Assembly: GCA_018969295.1 (NCBI GenBank)
Contig: JAGWYN010000003.1
Span: forward strand, 197,738 to 261,737
Direction of reading: 5' to 3'
Origin: Chloroflexota bacterium
GTDB lineage: Bacteria > Chloroflexota > Anaerolineae > Caldilineales > Caldilineaceae
DNA length: 64,000 nucleotides
Part shown: positions 16,223 to 29,231 of the stretch, in pieces
Layout of the letters: the number at the start of each line of letters is the position of its first letter
Numbering within the stretch: the stretch's first letter is position 1
Translations under genes and position numbers: made by a program
The notes under the pieces: model-generated
Told to the model about the DNA's origin: nothing
Database searches by the model: none
Seen by the model: the letters and a program-made list of their open reading frames with translations, nothing else

Positions 16223-17572
16223 ATGCGCGTCTATCTTGACCAGATCGGCTGCCGGCTCAACTACAGCGAAATGGAGACGCTGGCGGGTCAGCTGCGCAAT
16301 GCAGGCCACCAGATCGCAGCCAGCGCAGAAGAGGCACAGGTTGTCGTCTTCAACTCCTGTGCTGTGACTGCAGGGGCAGAGCGCGATTCTCGCAAACGGC
16401 TGGCCAGCCTGCAGCGGAGCAACCCAACTGCGCGCATCGCAGCGACCGGCTGTTGGGCGACCCTGCGCCCGGAACAGGCTGCCCAGCAGCCAGGCGTGGC
16501 ACTGGTCGTCCCCAATCAACGCAAAGAACTGCTGGCCGCCTTGCTCGAGCCGTGGAGCGCCGAGCTGGACGACTTCGAACAGCTGCGCCAGATGGAGCCG
16601 GATGGCATCCCTCTGGCCAGCGCTGCAGAGCCGACCCGGAGAGACGGAGAGGCATCACAGCGCACTCGCGTCTTTGTCAAAGTCCAAGATGGCTGTGACA
16701 ACCGCTGCACCTTTTGCATTGTCACAGCCCTGCGCGGGGAGAGCCGCAGCCTGCCGCTGGCCAGCATCGTGGCCGAGGTGCAGGCCGCAGCCGACCACGG
16801 CGTGCAAGAAGCCGTGCTGACCGGTGTCCATCTTGGCAGCTACGGGCGCGACCTGGTCGGCCCTGCCCGCAGCGATCTCCGCCAGCTGGTCTCTGCCTTG
16901 CTCAGCCACACGACCATCCCCCGTCTGCGTCTGAGCAGCCTGGAGCCCTGGGAACTGGCCGATGGGTTTTTCGACCTCTGGATGCAGTGGCCGGGACGGC
17001 TCTGTCCCCACCTGCACCTGCCGCTGCAGGCTGGCACAGATCGGCAGCTGCGTCAGATGGCGCGCCGCTGCACGACCGACTCCTTCCGCCAGATCGTCAC
17101 CGCTGCGCGCGCAGCGATCCCCTCTCTGCTCTTGACCACCGATCTGATCGCCGGCTTCCCAGGAGAGAGCGAGGCCGATTTCGAGGCCGGGCTGGCGTTT
17201 GTCGCCGAGATGCGCTTTATGCATGCCCACCTCTTCCCCTTCAGCGCCCGCCAGGGAACCGCTGCGGCCAGTTTTGCCGGCCAGCTGCCGCCCGCAGTCA
17301 AACGGGCACGGCTGCAGCGGCTGCAGCAGGTGGTCGAGGAGAGCGGACGGGCCGAACGGGCTCGTTTCGTGGGAACGACGCGCCTGGTGCTGTTTGAGGG
17401 GAGCGGGCGCCCGCTGGCCGACCAGCCTGGGGCCCTCTGGTTCGGGTTGACCGACAACTACCTGCGGGTGGCCGTGGTGGCCCCCGGCGAACACACACTC
17501 CACAATGTGCTGGCCCCGGTCGAATTGGAGTCCTGTGCAGGGGAGATCGTGCACGGGAAGCTGGCCGGCTGA
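16223..17572 (+). CDS. mtaB: tRNA t6A37 methylthiotransferase MtaB (MiaB family)
   Basis: Radical SAM enzyme that adds a methylthio group to t6A37 in tRNAs reading ANN codons. 449 aa. The N-terminal UPF0004 domain has its three cluster cysteines (QIGCRLN, NSCAVT, ATGCWA). The radical SAM centre is CDNRCTFC near residue 160. GFPGESEADFEAGL and HLHLPLQAGTD are typical. QIGCRLNYSE rather than a MiaB-type N-terminus favours MtaB over MiaB or RimO. It converges on dnaE, with only 2 bp between the stop codons. Confidence 0.88.
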   Translation: MRVYLDQIGCRLNYSEMETLAGQLRNAGHQIAASAEEAQVVVFNSCAVTAGAERDSRKRLASLQRSNPTARIAATGCWATLRPEQAAQQPGVALVVPNQRKELLAALLEPWSAELDDFEQLRQMEPDGIPLASAAEPTRRDGEASQRTRVFVKVQDGCDNRCTFCIVTALRGESRSLPLASIVAEVQAAADHGVQEAVLTGVHLGSYGRDLVGPARSDLRQLVSALLSHTTIPRLRLSSLEPWELADGFFDLWMQWPGRLCPHLHLPLQAGTDRQLRQMARRCTTDSFRQIVTAARAAIPSLLLTTDLIAGFPGESEADFEAGLAFVAEMRFMHAHLFPFSARQGTAAASFAGQLPPAVKRARLQRLQQVVEESGRAERARFVGTTRLVLFEGSGRPLADQPGALWFGLTDNYLRVAVVAPGEHTLHNVLAPVELESCAGEIVHGKLAG

Positions 17573-17574
17573 GT

Positions 17575-21525
<3,951 letters not shown>

Positions 21526-21673
21526 GATGGTTCTGCCTGTTCGTTGTCAAACGCGCGGCGTTCGCAGCCGCGCTCCCTGTGCGATGGATTATAACAAAGC
21601 TGTGGGCGGAGCCAGACATGCAGAAAGCCCCCAGAACACAACCCCTGTACGGGGCTGCAGGGGAGAAAACATT

Positions 21674-21701
21674 TTCAAAACCCTCCCGGACATGGTATAA
21701 A
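21674..21701 (+). promoter_or_regulatory. Promoter candidate for maf
   Basis: TTCAAA (21674-21679), 16-bp spacer, TGG-TATAAA (21696-21701, extended -10). The maf ATG is only 7 bp beyond the -10, so the mRNA would be nearly leaderless. Confidence 0.4.
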
Positions 21702-21708
21702 GAAGTTC

Positions 21709-22431
21709 ATGCCCGTCTCACCTGCTCTGATTTTGGCCTCAGCCAGCCAACGCCGCCAACAGTTTCTGCGCGACCTGGAAGTACCTTTTTCGATCCAGGT
21801 CTCTGCCATCGATGAGAGCCCGCTGCCCGGGGAAGAGGCAGCTGCGATGACCCAACGGCTTGCCGAAGCCAAGGCCTGGGCGGCCGCCAGGTTGGTGGAG
21901 GAGCGAAGCCCCCATGCGCTGATTGTCGCCTCGGATACGACCGTGGCACTGGACGGTGTCCTCTACGGCAAACCGGCCGAGGCAGCCGAGGCCGCACAGA
22001 TGCTGCGTGCCCTGCGCGGGCGCGACCATGCCGTGATCAGCGCTGTGACCGTGCTGCGCCTCCCCGACCGCCAGCTGGCTACCCGGGTCAACCAGAGCAT
22101 CGTCACAATGCGTGCCTACACCGACCGCGAGATCGACGCCTATGTGCAGAGCGGCGATCCGCTGGACAAGGCGGGCGCCTATGGAATCCAGTCCGCCCCA
22201 TTCGCCCCAGTCTGTGCGCTGCAGGGCTGTTATGCAGGTGTCATGGGGCTTCCCCTCGCCGATTTGTGCGCGTTGTTGGCTCAGTTTGGGATGCCGATCC
22301 CCAAACCTGCCGCGGACGTCTGTCGGCCGATCAACCCGTTCGGCTGCTGCGCCTGCGGACATGCTGCTGCCAGGCCGCAAGAAATTCCCCCAGGAAGGGA
22401 CGATTTCGAACAATTGCCTTGCACATGGTAA
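21709..22431 (+). CDS. maf: Maf-like nucleoside triphosphate pyrophosphatase
   Basis: House-cleaning enzyme that hydrolyses non-canonical or modified NTPs to NMP and pyrophosphate. 240 aa; the family core is ~195. Motifs: LASASQRRQQFL at the N-terminus, ASDTTVALDG, GKPAEAAEA and the catalytic SGDPLDKAGAYGIQ. The last ~40 residues, including CCACGHAAARPQE, extend beyond the family. The absence of a clear ribosome site fits the promoter, which sits only 7 bp before the ATG. Confidence 0.92.
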   Translation: MPVSPALILASASQRRQQFLRDLEVPFSIQVSAIDESPLPGEEAAAMTQRLAEAKAWAAARLVEERSPHALIVASDTTVALDGVLYGKPAEAAEAAQMLRALRGRDHAVISAVTVLRLPDRQLATRVNQSIVTMRAYTDREIDAYVQSGDPLDKAGAYGIQSAPFAPVCALQGCYAGVMGLPLADLCALLAQFGMPIPKPAADVCRPINPFGCCACGHAAARPQEIPPGRDDFEQLPCTW

Positions 22432-22434
22432 AAT
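22405..22434 (+). promoter_or_regulatory. Promoter candidate for the phosphoribosyltransferase gene
   Basis: TTCGAA, 18-bp spacer, TGG-TAAAAT (extended -10). It lies in the last codons of maf, 44 bp before the next start. Confidence 0.35.
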
Positions 22435-22477
22435 AAAGTGTTGCACAGGCAATGGATTCAGGCTGGAAGGGACATGT

Positions 22478-23029
22478 ATGAGCTACGATGGACGCATGTA
22501 TACAGTGCAGATCGGCCCTCTCGAACGCCATCTGCCGATCTTTGAAGTGGCACCAGGGGTCAAAATCGCAATTTTCAACATGCTGGGAGACACCGCAGTG
22601 GTGGAAACAGCGGCAGCAGCGCTGGCTGCTCGCCTGCCACAGACCACCGACGTTCTGGTCGTCCCTGAGGTCAAAGCCGTCCCGCTGGCCCACGCGCTCT
22701 CGGCACACAGCGGCCTGCCCTATGTGGTCGTCCGCAAGGTGCGCAAGCCGTACATGGTCAACTGTCTGGAGAGTACAGTGCTCAGCATCACCACGGGGAG
22801 GCCACAGACACTCTTTGTCGACGGCAAAGATTTGCAGCTGGTGCGAGGCAGACAGGTCGCCCTGATCGACGATGTCATCAGCACCGGCAGCACGCTGCGC
22901 GGCATGCGTCAGCTGATGGCGCTGGCGGAGGCGACCGTCGTCGCCGAGATGGCAGTCTTTACCGAAGGTTCCCCCCAGGAGTGGAACGAAATCGTTGCGT
23001 TGGGCCATCTGCCAATTTTTACAGACTGA
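22478..23029 (+). CDS. Phosphoribosyltransferase, adenine/xanthine type
   Basis: 183 aa type I PRTase. The PRPP-binding loop is clear (VALIDDVISTGSTLRGM), and the N-terminal half has VLVVPEVKAVPLAHALS and PYVVVRKVRKPYM, the arrangement seen in adenine phosphoribosyltransferases. It probably salvages a purine base to a nucleotide. The N-terminal ~30 residues differ enough from classic Apt that xanthine or another purine cannot be excluded. ATG at 22478 follows GGAAGGGA. Confidence 0.82.
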   Translation: MSYDGRMYTVQIGPLERHLPIFEVAPGVKIAIFNMLGDTAVVETAAAALAARLPQTTDVLVVPEVKAVPLAHALSAHSGLPYVVVRKVRKPYMVNCLESTVLSITTGRPQTLFVDGKDLQLVRGRQVALIDDVISTGSTLRGMRQLMALAEATVVAEMAVFTEGSPQEWNEIVALGHLPIFTD

Positions 23030-23065
23030 CACACCAGGCTGGTTGCAAGCCGAAGGTCGATTGCT

Positions 23066-24163
23066 ATGCCAATTCCTCTCGCCCGTGTCGCCAGGCTCGC
23101 CGATCGGTTCGACGAGCTGACTGAACTGATGGCCGATCCCGGGGTTGCGGCTGATTTTTCCCGCCTCAGCGATCTGGACCGTGAGCGTCAGGAGATCGAA
23201 GATCTGGCGCAGGTCTACCGCCGGTATGCAGCTGTCGCTGTCCAGATCGAAGAGAACCGAGCGCTGCTCGACGACGCCGATGAGGAGATGCGCGATCTAG
23301 CCGAACAGGAGATGGAGGCTTTGGAAGAGGAGCAGGCTGCGCTGGACCAGACGATGAGAACACTCCTGTTGCCCAAAGACCCCAAGGACGACAAAAATGT
23401 CATCGTTGAAATTCGAGCAGGCACAGGAGGCGAAGAGGCCAGCCTCTTCGCTGCTGAGCTGTACCGGATGTATCAGCGTTGGGCCGAAGCGCACCGCTAC
23501 AAAACCGAGGCGCTGAGTCTGAGCGAGACGGGGCTGGGCGGTCTCAAAGAGGTTGTCTTTGCCATTAAGGGCAAGGGCGCCTACAGCAAGCTGAAATACG
23601 AGTCCGGCGTCCACCGTGTGCAGCGCGTGCCCGTGACCGAAAGCGCTGGCCGGATCCACACGAGCGCAGCGACGGTCGCTGTGCTGCCAGAAGCCGACGA
23701 CATCGACGTTGTGATCCACGACAACGACCTCCGGATCGATATCTTCCGCAGCAGTGGCCCAGGCGGCCAGAGCGTCAACACCACCGACTCAGCTGTGCGT
23801 CTCACCCACCTTCCGACCGGGATCGTCATCTCCTGCCAGGATGAAAAGAGCCAGCTGCAAAACAAGCTCAAGGCGATGCGCATTCTGCGCACCCGTCTTT
23901 ACGAAATCGAAGAAGAAAAGCGGATGCAAGAGGTAGGGGCTGCCCGGCGCAGCCAGATCGGTTCCGGCGATCGCAGCGAAAAAATTCGCACCTACAACTT
24001 CCCCCAGAGCCGGGTCACCGACCATCGCATCAACAAGACTGTCTATCAGCTCGACCATGTGCTCAACGGCAGTATCGACGAATTTATCGAAGAGCTGGCC
24101 GCCTTCGACCAGGCCCAGCGGCTGGAAGCGCTGAGCGCTGAAACAGGAGCCGACCCCCTGTGA
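23066..24163 (+). CDS. prfA: Peptide chain release factor 1
   Basis: Recognises UAA and UAG stop codons and triggers peptide release. 365 aa. It carries the GGQ motif (SSGPGGQSVNTTDSAVR) and a PVT tripeptide in RVPVTESAGR, at the position of the RF1 PxT anticodon-like motif, rather than the SPF of RF2. The conserved EKIRTYNFPQSRVTDHR is present. The stop codon overlaps the start of prmC by 1 bp, so the two are translationally coupled and the enzyme and its substrate are made together. Confidence 0.96.
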   Translation: MPIPLARVARLADRFDELTELMADPGVAADFSRLSDLDRERQEIEDLAQVYRRYAAVAVQIEENRALLDDADEEMRDLAEQEMEALEEEQAALDQTMRTLLLPKDPKDDKNVIVEIRAGTGGEEASLFAAELYRMYQRWAEAHRYKTEALSLSETGLGGLKEVVFAIKGKGAYSKLKYESGVHRVQRVPVTESAGRIHTSAATVAVLPEADDIDVVIHDNDLRIDIFRSSGPGGQSVNTTDSAVRLTHLPTGIVISCQDEKSQLQNKLKAMRILRTRLYEIEEEKRMQEVGAARRSQIGSGDRSEKIRTYNFPQSRVTDHRINKTVYQLDHVLNGSIDEFIEELAAFDQAQRLEALSAETGADPL

Positions 24164-25095
24164 TGCTGCCCTCTGCCCCGTTCTTCTCCCCACCAGAGCA
24201 GGGCGGCGCGACAGGCCCGCTGCCCCCCGAGAGGGTGGGAGAGAGGGTGGGAGAGAGGGTGGCTGCGGCCCAGCGGCAGATCGCAGCGGCCGGCAACCCA
24301 GCCACGGCGCGTCTCGATGCCCAGGTTCTGCTGGCACATCTGCTGGGCGTCGAGCGCAGCTGGCTCTTTGCCTGCCCCGAGCTGCAGCTGACCCCAGAAC
24401 AGCTCGGCCAGTATTCGGCGTTGATCGCACGGCGCTGCCGACACGAGCCGGTCGCCTACTTGACGGGACATCGAGAGTTTTACGGGTTGACTTTGGCCGT
24501 CGACTCGCGTGTATTGATCCCGCGCCCCGAAACCGAACTGCTGGTCGAGCAGGTGCTGCAAGCTGCGACCCAGGCTGCCCCACGGTCGCTGACGGTGGCA
24601 GATGTCGGCACTGGCAGCGGGGCGATCGCCGTGGCAGTTGCCGCACATGCCCCCAACACCTTCCTCTACGCGCTCGACAACAGCTGTGAAGCGTTGGCGG
24701 TGGCCCACCACAACGTCGCGCAGCTGCGGTTGGAGGCGCGCGTCCGGCTCGTCGCCAGCGACCTGCTCGCCAGCCTGCCAGCTCCAGCAGACATCGTGGT
24801 CGCCAACCTGCCCTACGTCACCAGCACCGACTATCCGCAGCTGGACAGGGATGTGCGCGACTACGAGCCTCCCCATGCGCTGGTCGCCGGCCCTGCCGGG
24901 CTCGATCTGATCGAGCGGCTGCTGGCGCAGCTGCCGGCCCACTGCCGGGCGGGCTGTCTGGTCGCGCTCGAAATCGGCTACAACCAGGGCAAAGCTGTGC
25001 AGGCGCTGGTGGAGAGCAGCCTCCCGGGGGCCACCCAGTTCGTGCTGCGCCAGGACTACCAAGGCCACGACCGCATCGTGACGTTTCGTCTGTGA
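24163..25095 (+). CDS. prmC: Release factor glutamine methyltransferase
   Basis: Methylates the Gln of the GGQ motif in release factors. 310 aa. SAM motif I is VADVGTGSGAIAVA. The catalytic tetrapeptide is NLPY (VVANLPYVTS) instead of the common NPPY. The N-terminal helical domain carries PVAYLTGHREFYGL, typical of PrmC. Its first ~25 residues include a small repeat (ERVGERVGERV) from a 12-bp DNA duplication. It starts within the prfA stop codon (TGATG). Confidence 0.92.
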   Translation: MLPSAPFFSPPEQGGATGPLPPERVGERVGERVAAAQRQIAAAGNPATARLDAQVLLAHLLGVERSWLFACPELQLTPEQLGQYSALIARRCRHEPVAYLTGHREFYGLTLAVDSRVLIPRPETELLVEQVLQAATQAAPRSLTVADVGTGSGAIAVAVAAHAPNTFLYALDNSCEALAVAHHNVAQLRLEARVRLVASDLLASLPAPADIVVANLPYVTSTDYPQLDRDVRDYEPPHALVAGPAGLDLIERLLAQLPAHCRAGCLVALEIGYNQGKAVQALVESSLPGATQFVLRQDYQGHDRIVTFRL

Positions 25096-25117
25096 CACTT
25101 TGAGGATATTGAACCCT

Positions 25118-25984
25118 ATGCACCCTTTTGATCTGGTCGTCCTCGATCTGGATGGCACCATCCTCAACCCCTACCAGCGCACCCGCATCAGCCAGGCTGT
25201 CCACGACGCCATCGAAGCCGTGCAGGCTGCAGGCATTCCCGTGACGATCGGGACCGGCCGCACGCTCGACTACATCCGCCATCACCTGCCCGGCGATCTG
25301 CGGCTTACCCACCCGGTGATGACGACCCAGGGCGCTGTCATCGGCGACCCGATCAGCGGTCGCGTGCTTTCTGAGATTGTACTGCCGATCGACCCGGCCC
25401 GCTCGATCGCTGCCTTTGTCGACGAACAACGTTCTCCGACGGCCTTTTATTTCAACGATGCCCAAGGGCACACCCGGATCTACCGCAACAGCCAGGGGGG
25501 GACGCCCACCGAAGAGGAGCTGTTGCACCATCTGTTGGGAGCCCCTGCAGCGCTCGTTGCAGAATTTCAGCCGCTGGTCGCCGCTGTGGATGCCCATCCT
25601 CCTGTCAAAGTGATTGCGTTCAACCGAAGTCAGCCTGGAACACTCGACCTGCTGCCAGAATATCAGCGCCGTTTTGAGCCGTCTCTGACCATCACACGCA
25701 CACACGAATGGTTGGTCGAAGCGACCGCCCCTGGGGTGGACAAGGGCAGCGGGCTGCGTCGGCTCTGTGCACTCCTGGGCATCGATCCAGGGCGTGTGCT
25801 GGCCATCGGGGACGGAGACAACGATATTCCGATGTTGCAAGCTGCGGGGTGGGGCGTCGCCATGGGGAATGCAGGTGATGCTGTCAAAGCAGTGGCCGAC
25901 TGGGTGGCTCCCCCCATCGAGGCAGAGGGGGCGGCTGTGGCCCTGCAGCAGTGGGTGCTCGCAGCCAGCCAGGCTGCTTCGTAG
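25118..25984 (+). CDS. HAD-superfamily (Cof/IIB) phosphatase
   Basis: About 288 aa. HAD motifs: DLDGTILN (I), GTGR (II region), a Lys in VDKGSGLRRL (III) and GDGDNDIPML (IV); the large C2B cap lies between. Family members dephosphorylate sugar phosphates, FMN or PLP, so the substrate is open. GAGG is 12 nt before the ATG at 25118; a TTG at 25100 is an alternative. It follows prmC by 22 bp and probably shares its transcript. Confidence 0.85.
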   Translation: MHPFDLVVLDLDGTILNPYQRTRISQAVHDAIEAVQAAGIPVTIGTGRTLDYIRHHLPGDLRLTHPVMTTQGAVIGDPISGRVLSEIVLPIDPARSIAAFVDEQRSPTAFYFNDAQGHTRIYRNSQGGTPTEEELLHHLLGAPAALVAEFQPLVAAVDAHPPVKVIAFNRSQPGTLDLLPEYQRRFEPSLTITRTHEWLVEATAPGVDKGSGLRRLCALLGIDPGRVLAIGDGDNDIPMLQAAGWGVAMGNAGDAVKAVADWVAPPIEAEGAAVALQQWVLAASQAAS

Positions 25985-26001
25985 AGGGCAGCCAGCCAGG
26001 A

Positions 26002-26031
26002 TTGCTTGGGGGCGGAACGCTCGGGTATAAT
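26002..26031 (+). promoter_or_regulatory. Promoter of the Gfo/Idh-ThuA cluster
   Basis: TTGCTT (26002-26007), 18-bp spacer, consensus TATAAT (26026-26031), 66 bp before the first ATG of the cluster. Confidence 0.7.
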
Positions 26032-26097
26032 GACAACCGCTGCTTGTCGATTTCTGGCCGTGTTCACGGTCGTGCTGAAACCAGGAGGAGTCTGTCT

Positions 26098-27147
26098 ATG
26101 TCGTCCAAACACGCCGAGCCATCTATCCCCCCTCTGCGTATCGCCGTGATCGGCTGTGGCGGAATGGCTTGCCACCACGCGGCGTCCATGTTGCGCCACC
26201 AGGAGATTGTCTCGATTCCGGTCGTCTGCGAACCGTCGGCGCCGACTTATCAGCGTTTTGCCCTGTTGTTCAAAGACGCAGGCGTCGTGCCGCCCCCCAA
26301 TGTGCCCGATCTGACCACCCTGCTGCGGCACCATGCCAGCGAACTGGATGCTGCGTTTATCATCACACCCCACGCGCTGCACCACGACCAGGCCGTCGCC
26401 TGTCTGGAGGCTGGGCTGCACGTTCTGCTGGAAAAGCCCATGGTGCTCAACAGCCAAGAGGCACACAGCCTGATCGCAGCTCGCGACCGCGCCCAGCGCC
26501 ATCTGGTCGTCGCTTTCAACGGCAGCCTCTCTCCGCAAATCCGCAGCGCAGTCCAATTGCTGCGTTCGGGCGAACTGGGAAGCATCCTGACCATCCATGG
26601 GGTGGTCTGGCAAGGCTGGAACCACTATACCCAGAACACCTGGCGCCAGATCCCCGAGATTGCTGGCGGCGGCTTTCTCTTCGATACAGGCGCCCACCTG
26701 CTCAACACCATAGCCGATCTAGCAGGGGAACCGGTGGTGGAAGTCGCAGCCTGGCTGGACAACCGCGGCCGCCCGGTCGACATTCTGGGCACCGTCATGG
26801 CCCGGCTGGCCTCAGGGGTTTTGATCAGCCTGAGCGGCTGCGGAGATACGATCGAGTCCTGCGCTTCAGATGTGCGGGTCTTTTGTACAGGGGGCATTGT
26901 GCGCACCGGTGTGTGGGGCGAACGGCTCGAGATCCAACGCCAGGGCGAAGCCAATCTGACGCCGGTGGAGGTGCCGCCTTCCCACGGGGCCTGGGAACAG
27001 TTCATACGGGTCTGTCAAGGCACCTTGGAGAACCCAAGCCCGCCCGAAGTCGGCTTGCGCATGGCACTTCTCTGGGACATGATCCGAGCTTCGGCGGAAC
27101 GGGGCGGCGTCCCTGTCACAGCCCAGCAAGGAACCCACCCAGCCTGA
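26098..27147 (+). CDS. Gfo/Idh/MocA family oxidoreductase
   Basis: 349 aa NAD(P)-dependent sugar or inositol dehydrogenase family. The Rossmann fold opens with RIAVIGCGGMACHHAASM. The conserved EKPM motif is LLEKPMVLN near residue 120, and the C-terminal domain has GGGFLFDTGAHLLNT with the usual catalytic Asp/His. AGGAGGAG is 7 nt upstream of the ATG. It is the first gene of a cluster with ThuA, PIG-L and aldo/keto reductase genes, which suggests carbohydrate or cyclitol conversion. The substrate is unknown. Confidence 0.88.
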   Translation: MSSKHAEPSIPPLRIAVIGCGGMACHHAASMLRHQEIVSIPVVCEPSAPTYQRFALLFKDAGVVPPPNVPDLTTLLRHHASELDAAFIITPHALHHDQAVACLEAGLHVLLEKPMVLNSQEAHSLIAARDRAQRHLVVAFNGSLSPQIRSAVQLLRSGELGSILTIHGVVWQGWNHYTQNTWRQIPEIAGGGFLFDTGAHLLNTIADLAGEPVVEVAAWLDNRGRPVDILGTVMARLASGVLISLSGCGDTIESCASDVRVFCTGGIVRTGVWGERLEIQRQGEANLTPVEVPPSHGAWEQFIRVCQGTLENPSPPEVGLRMALLWDMIRASAERGGVPVTAQQGTHPA

Positions 27148-27201
27148 CAGAGCCCTTCTGCCAAACAAACTGATTTGACTCAGACAAAGAGAGGTTGACG
27201 C

Positions 27202-27933
27202 ATGGTATCACCCCTTCGCGTGACGGTCTGGAACGAATACCGCCACGAAAAACAAAAACCCGAGATCGCTGCCATCTACCCGCAGGGGATCCACGGCGCA
27301 ATTGCTGGCTATCTGCGCGGGCACGGCTGTATCGTGCAGACAGCGACCCTCGACGAACCCCAACATGGGCTGACCAACCACCTCCTCGACAGCACCGATG
27401 TGCTGGTCTGGTGGGGCCACATGGCCCACAACGAAGTGCAAGACGAGATCGTCGAGCAGGTGCACGAGCGGGTCCTCCAAGGCATGGGACTGATCGTGCT
27501 CCATTCCGGCCACTTCTCCAAGATCTTCAAGCGGTTGATGGGCACCACCTGCAACCTCAAATGGCGCGAGGCCGGCGAGCGGGAGCGGCTCTGGGTCGTC
27601 GCCCCTGGCCATCCGATCGCCGAGGGGCTCGACGAGTATTTTGAGATCGAACATGAGGAGATGTACGGAGAATTTTTTGATATCCCCGAGCCTGAAACGC
27701 TGGTCTTTGTAAGTTGGTTCCAGGGAGGGGAGCTGTTCCGCAGCGGCTGTTGCTATCGCCGCGGGCAGGGGCGTATCTTTTATTTTCGGCCCGGCCACGA
27801 GACCTACCCCACCTATCACCAGCCGGAAGTGCTGCGCGTGATCGGCAATGCCGTGCGCTGGGCACAGCCGGTAAAACGATCTGGGCCTACCTTTGGCCAA
27901 CGCCCTACGCCGATCGAGCCCTTGACCCGCTGA
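27202..27933 (+). CDS. ThuA-like domain protein
   Basis: 243 aa with a class I glutamine amidotransferase-like fold of the ThuA family (VTVWNEYRHEKQ, DVLVWWGHMAHNE, LIVLHSGHFSKIFK, RIFYFRPGHETYPTYH). ThuA is named from trehalose utilisation in rhizobia, but its biochemistry is poorly known. It lies 54 bp after the Gfo/Idh/MocA gene, a very common pairing. ATG at 27202 follows GAGG. Confidence 0.85.
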   Translation: MVSPLRVTVWNEYRHEKQKPEIAAIYPQGIHGAIAGYLRGHGCIVQTATLDEPQHGLTNHLLDSTDVLVWWGHMAHNEVQDEIVEQVHERVLQGMGLIVLHSGHFSKIFKRLMGTTCNLKWREAGERERLWVVAPGHPIAEGLDEYFEIEHEEMYGEFFDIPEPETLVFVSWFQGGELFRSGCCYRRGQGRIFYFRPGHETYPTYHQPEVLRVIGNAVRWAQPVKRSGPTFGQRPTPIEPLTR

Positions 27934-27981
27934 TTTGAAGAACAGGCGTGCTGAAAGCGATCTGTGCAAAGAGAGACGACG

Positions 27982-28395
27982 ATGCCATTCACACGTGTTT
28001 TCCTGCTTCTCCTGCTCTTGCTGGCTGTTGCCGGCTGCTTCGACAACGCCCCCTCGCTTGCGGATGCGCGACGGGGGGTCTGCCAGACGCTGGATTCGCT
28101 GCGCGAGTCGTTCCACGCCCTCCACGAGATCGACCCCAACAGCAGCGTGGCCCAGGTGCGCGAACTGCGTTCCACTGTCGACCAGTGGATCACCTCGACG
28201 CGCGGCATCAACGCAGTCTTACAAATTGCGCAAATTTCTGACCTGCTCACCGTCTACGACCTGTTCAGCCAGGCCGTAGACGGGCTGAACAGCGATGCAC
28301 GCGTCGGGGATGCTGCAGCCAGCCTGCAGGCGGCGGCCACAGCGGTGGATACAGCGCTCGAACAGGCCTATCAGGCAGCCCAATGCAACCAGTGA
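27982..28395 (+). CDS. Small lipoprotein of unknown function
   Basis: 137 aa. The N-terminal signal ends in a lipobox (LLLAVAGC, Cys at about residue 19), so it is predicted to be anchored to the outer face of the membrane. The mature part is helical and hydrophilic, with no recognised domain and two further cysteines (VCQT, QCNQ). It sits inside the sugar-type cluster, 48 bp after thuA and 15 bp before the PIG-L gene. Confidence 0.75.
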   Translation: MPFTRVFLLLLLLLAVAGCFDNAPSLADARRGVCQTLDSLRESFHALHEIDPNSSVAQVRELRSTVDQWITSTRGINAVLQIAQISDLLTVYDLFSQAVDGLNSDARVGDAAASLQAAATAVDTALEQAYQAAQCNQ

Positions 28396-28410
28396 CAAGG
28401 AGAAACGTCC

Positions 28411-29172
28411 ATGCGTTCTTTTGCGCCCTACGTGCCTGGCCGCGCCCTGTTCATCTACGCGCACCCTGACGACATCGAGTTTGGCACAGCAGGCACAGCC
28501 ATCCGTTGGACCGATGCAGGTGCCACCGTCGCCTATCTGCTGCTGACCAGCGGTGACGTCGGGATCGCCGACACGCGTCTGACCCAGACCGAAGCCGCAG
28601 CGATCCGAGAAGAGGAGCAGCGGAACGCTGCCAAAGTCGCCGGTGTGCAGGAAGTGATCTTTCTGCGCGAACCAGACGGCTTGCTGGCCAACACCCTCGA
28701 TCTGCGCCGTAAACTGGTGCGCGAGATCCGCCGCTTCCGTCCCGAAGTGGTAGTCTGCGGCGACCCAACCGCCTGGTTTGTCAGCGACAGCTACGTCAAC
28801 CACCCCGACCATCGGGCAGCCGCTGCGGCTGCCTTGGAGGCAGTCTTCCCGGCTGCGGGCCAGCCCCACCTCTTTGCCGAGCTGAACGACGAGGGCTTGA
28901 ACGCACACAAGGTGCGCAAACTCTACATCGAAGGCTGGGGGGCAGGCGATACCTGGGTGGACATTTCGCAGACGCTGGAACGCAAAATTGCAGCCTTGCA
29001 CTGCCACGCCAGCCAGCTGCATGGGTGGGACCCCGAGCCGATGCTGCGCCAGTGGTCGGCAGAGGCCGCCAAAGGCAAAGAGATGGAATATGCAGAGACG
29101 TTCCGTGTGATCACCCTGGTCAACGACGAAGAATTCGCCAAAATGGCCCCGCCCGGCGGATCGCCGTCCTAG
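28411..29172 (+). CDS. PIG-L/LmbE family deacetylase
   Basis: 253 aa zinc-dependent N-acetylglucosamine-type deacetylase family. The metal motifs AHPDD (residues ~17-21) and NHPDH (~130) are both intact, and GTAGTAIRWTDAG and LLLTSGDVG are typical. Relatives act on GlcNAc-PI, GlcNAc-inositol (MshB) or bacillithiol precursors. The acceptor here is unknown. AAGGAG lies about 8 nt before the ATG. Confidence 0.9.
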   Translation: MRSFAPYVPGRALFIYAHPDDIEFGTAGTAIRWTDAGATVAYLLLTSGDVGIADTRLTQTEAAAIREEEQRNAAKVAGVQEVIFLREPDGLLANTLDLRRKLVREIRRFRPEVVVCGDPTAWFVSDSYVNHPDHRAAAAAALEAVFPAAGQPHLFAELNDEGLNAHKVRKLYIEGWGAGDTWVDISQTLERKIAALHCHASQLHGWDPEPMLRQWSAEAAKGKEMEYAETFRVITLVNDEEFAKMAPPGGSPS

Positions 29173-29231
29173 ACTGTTATCGAGCATCCCTTCGCGAAAA
29201 ATATTCGCTCCCAACAGAAAAGGAATCGACC

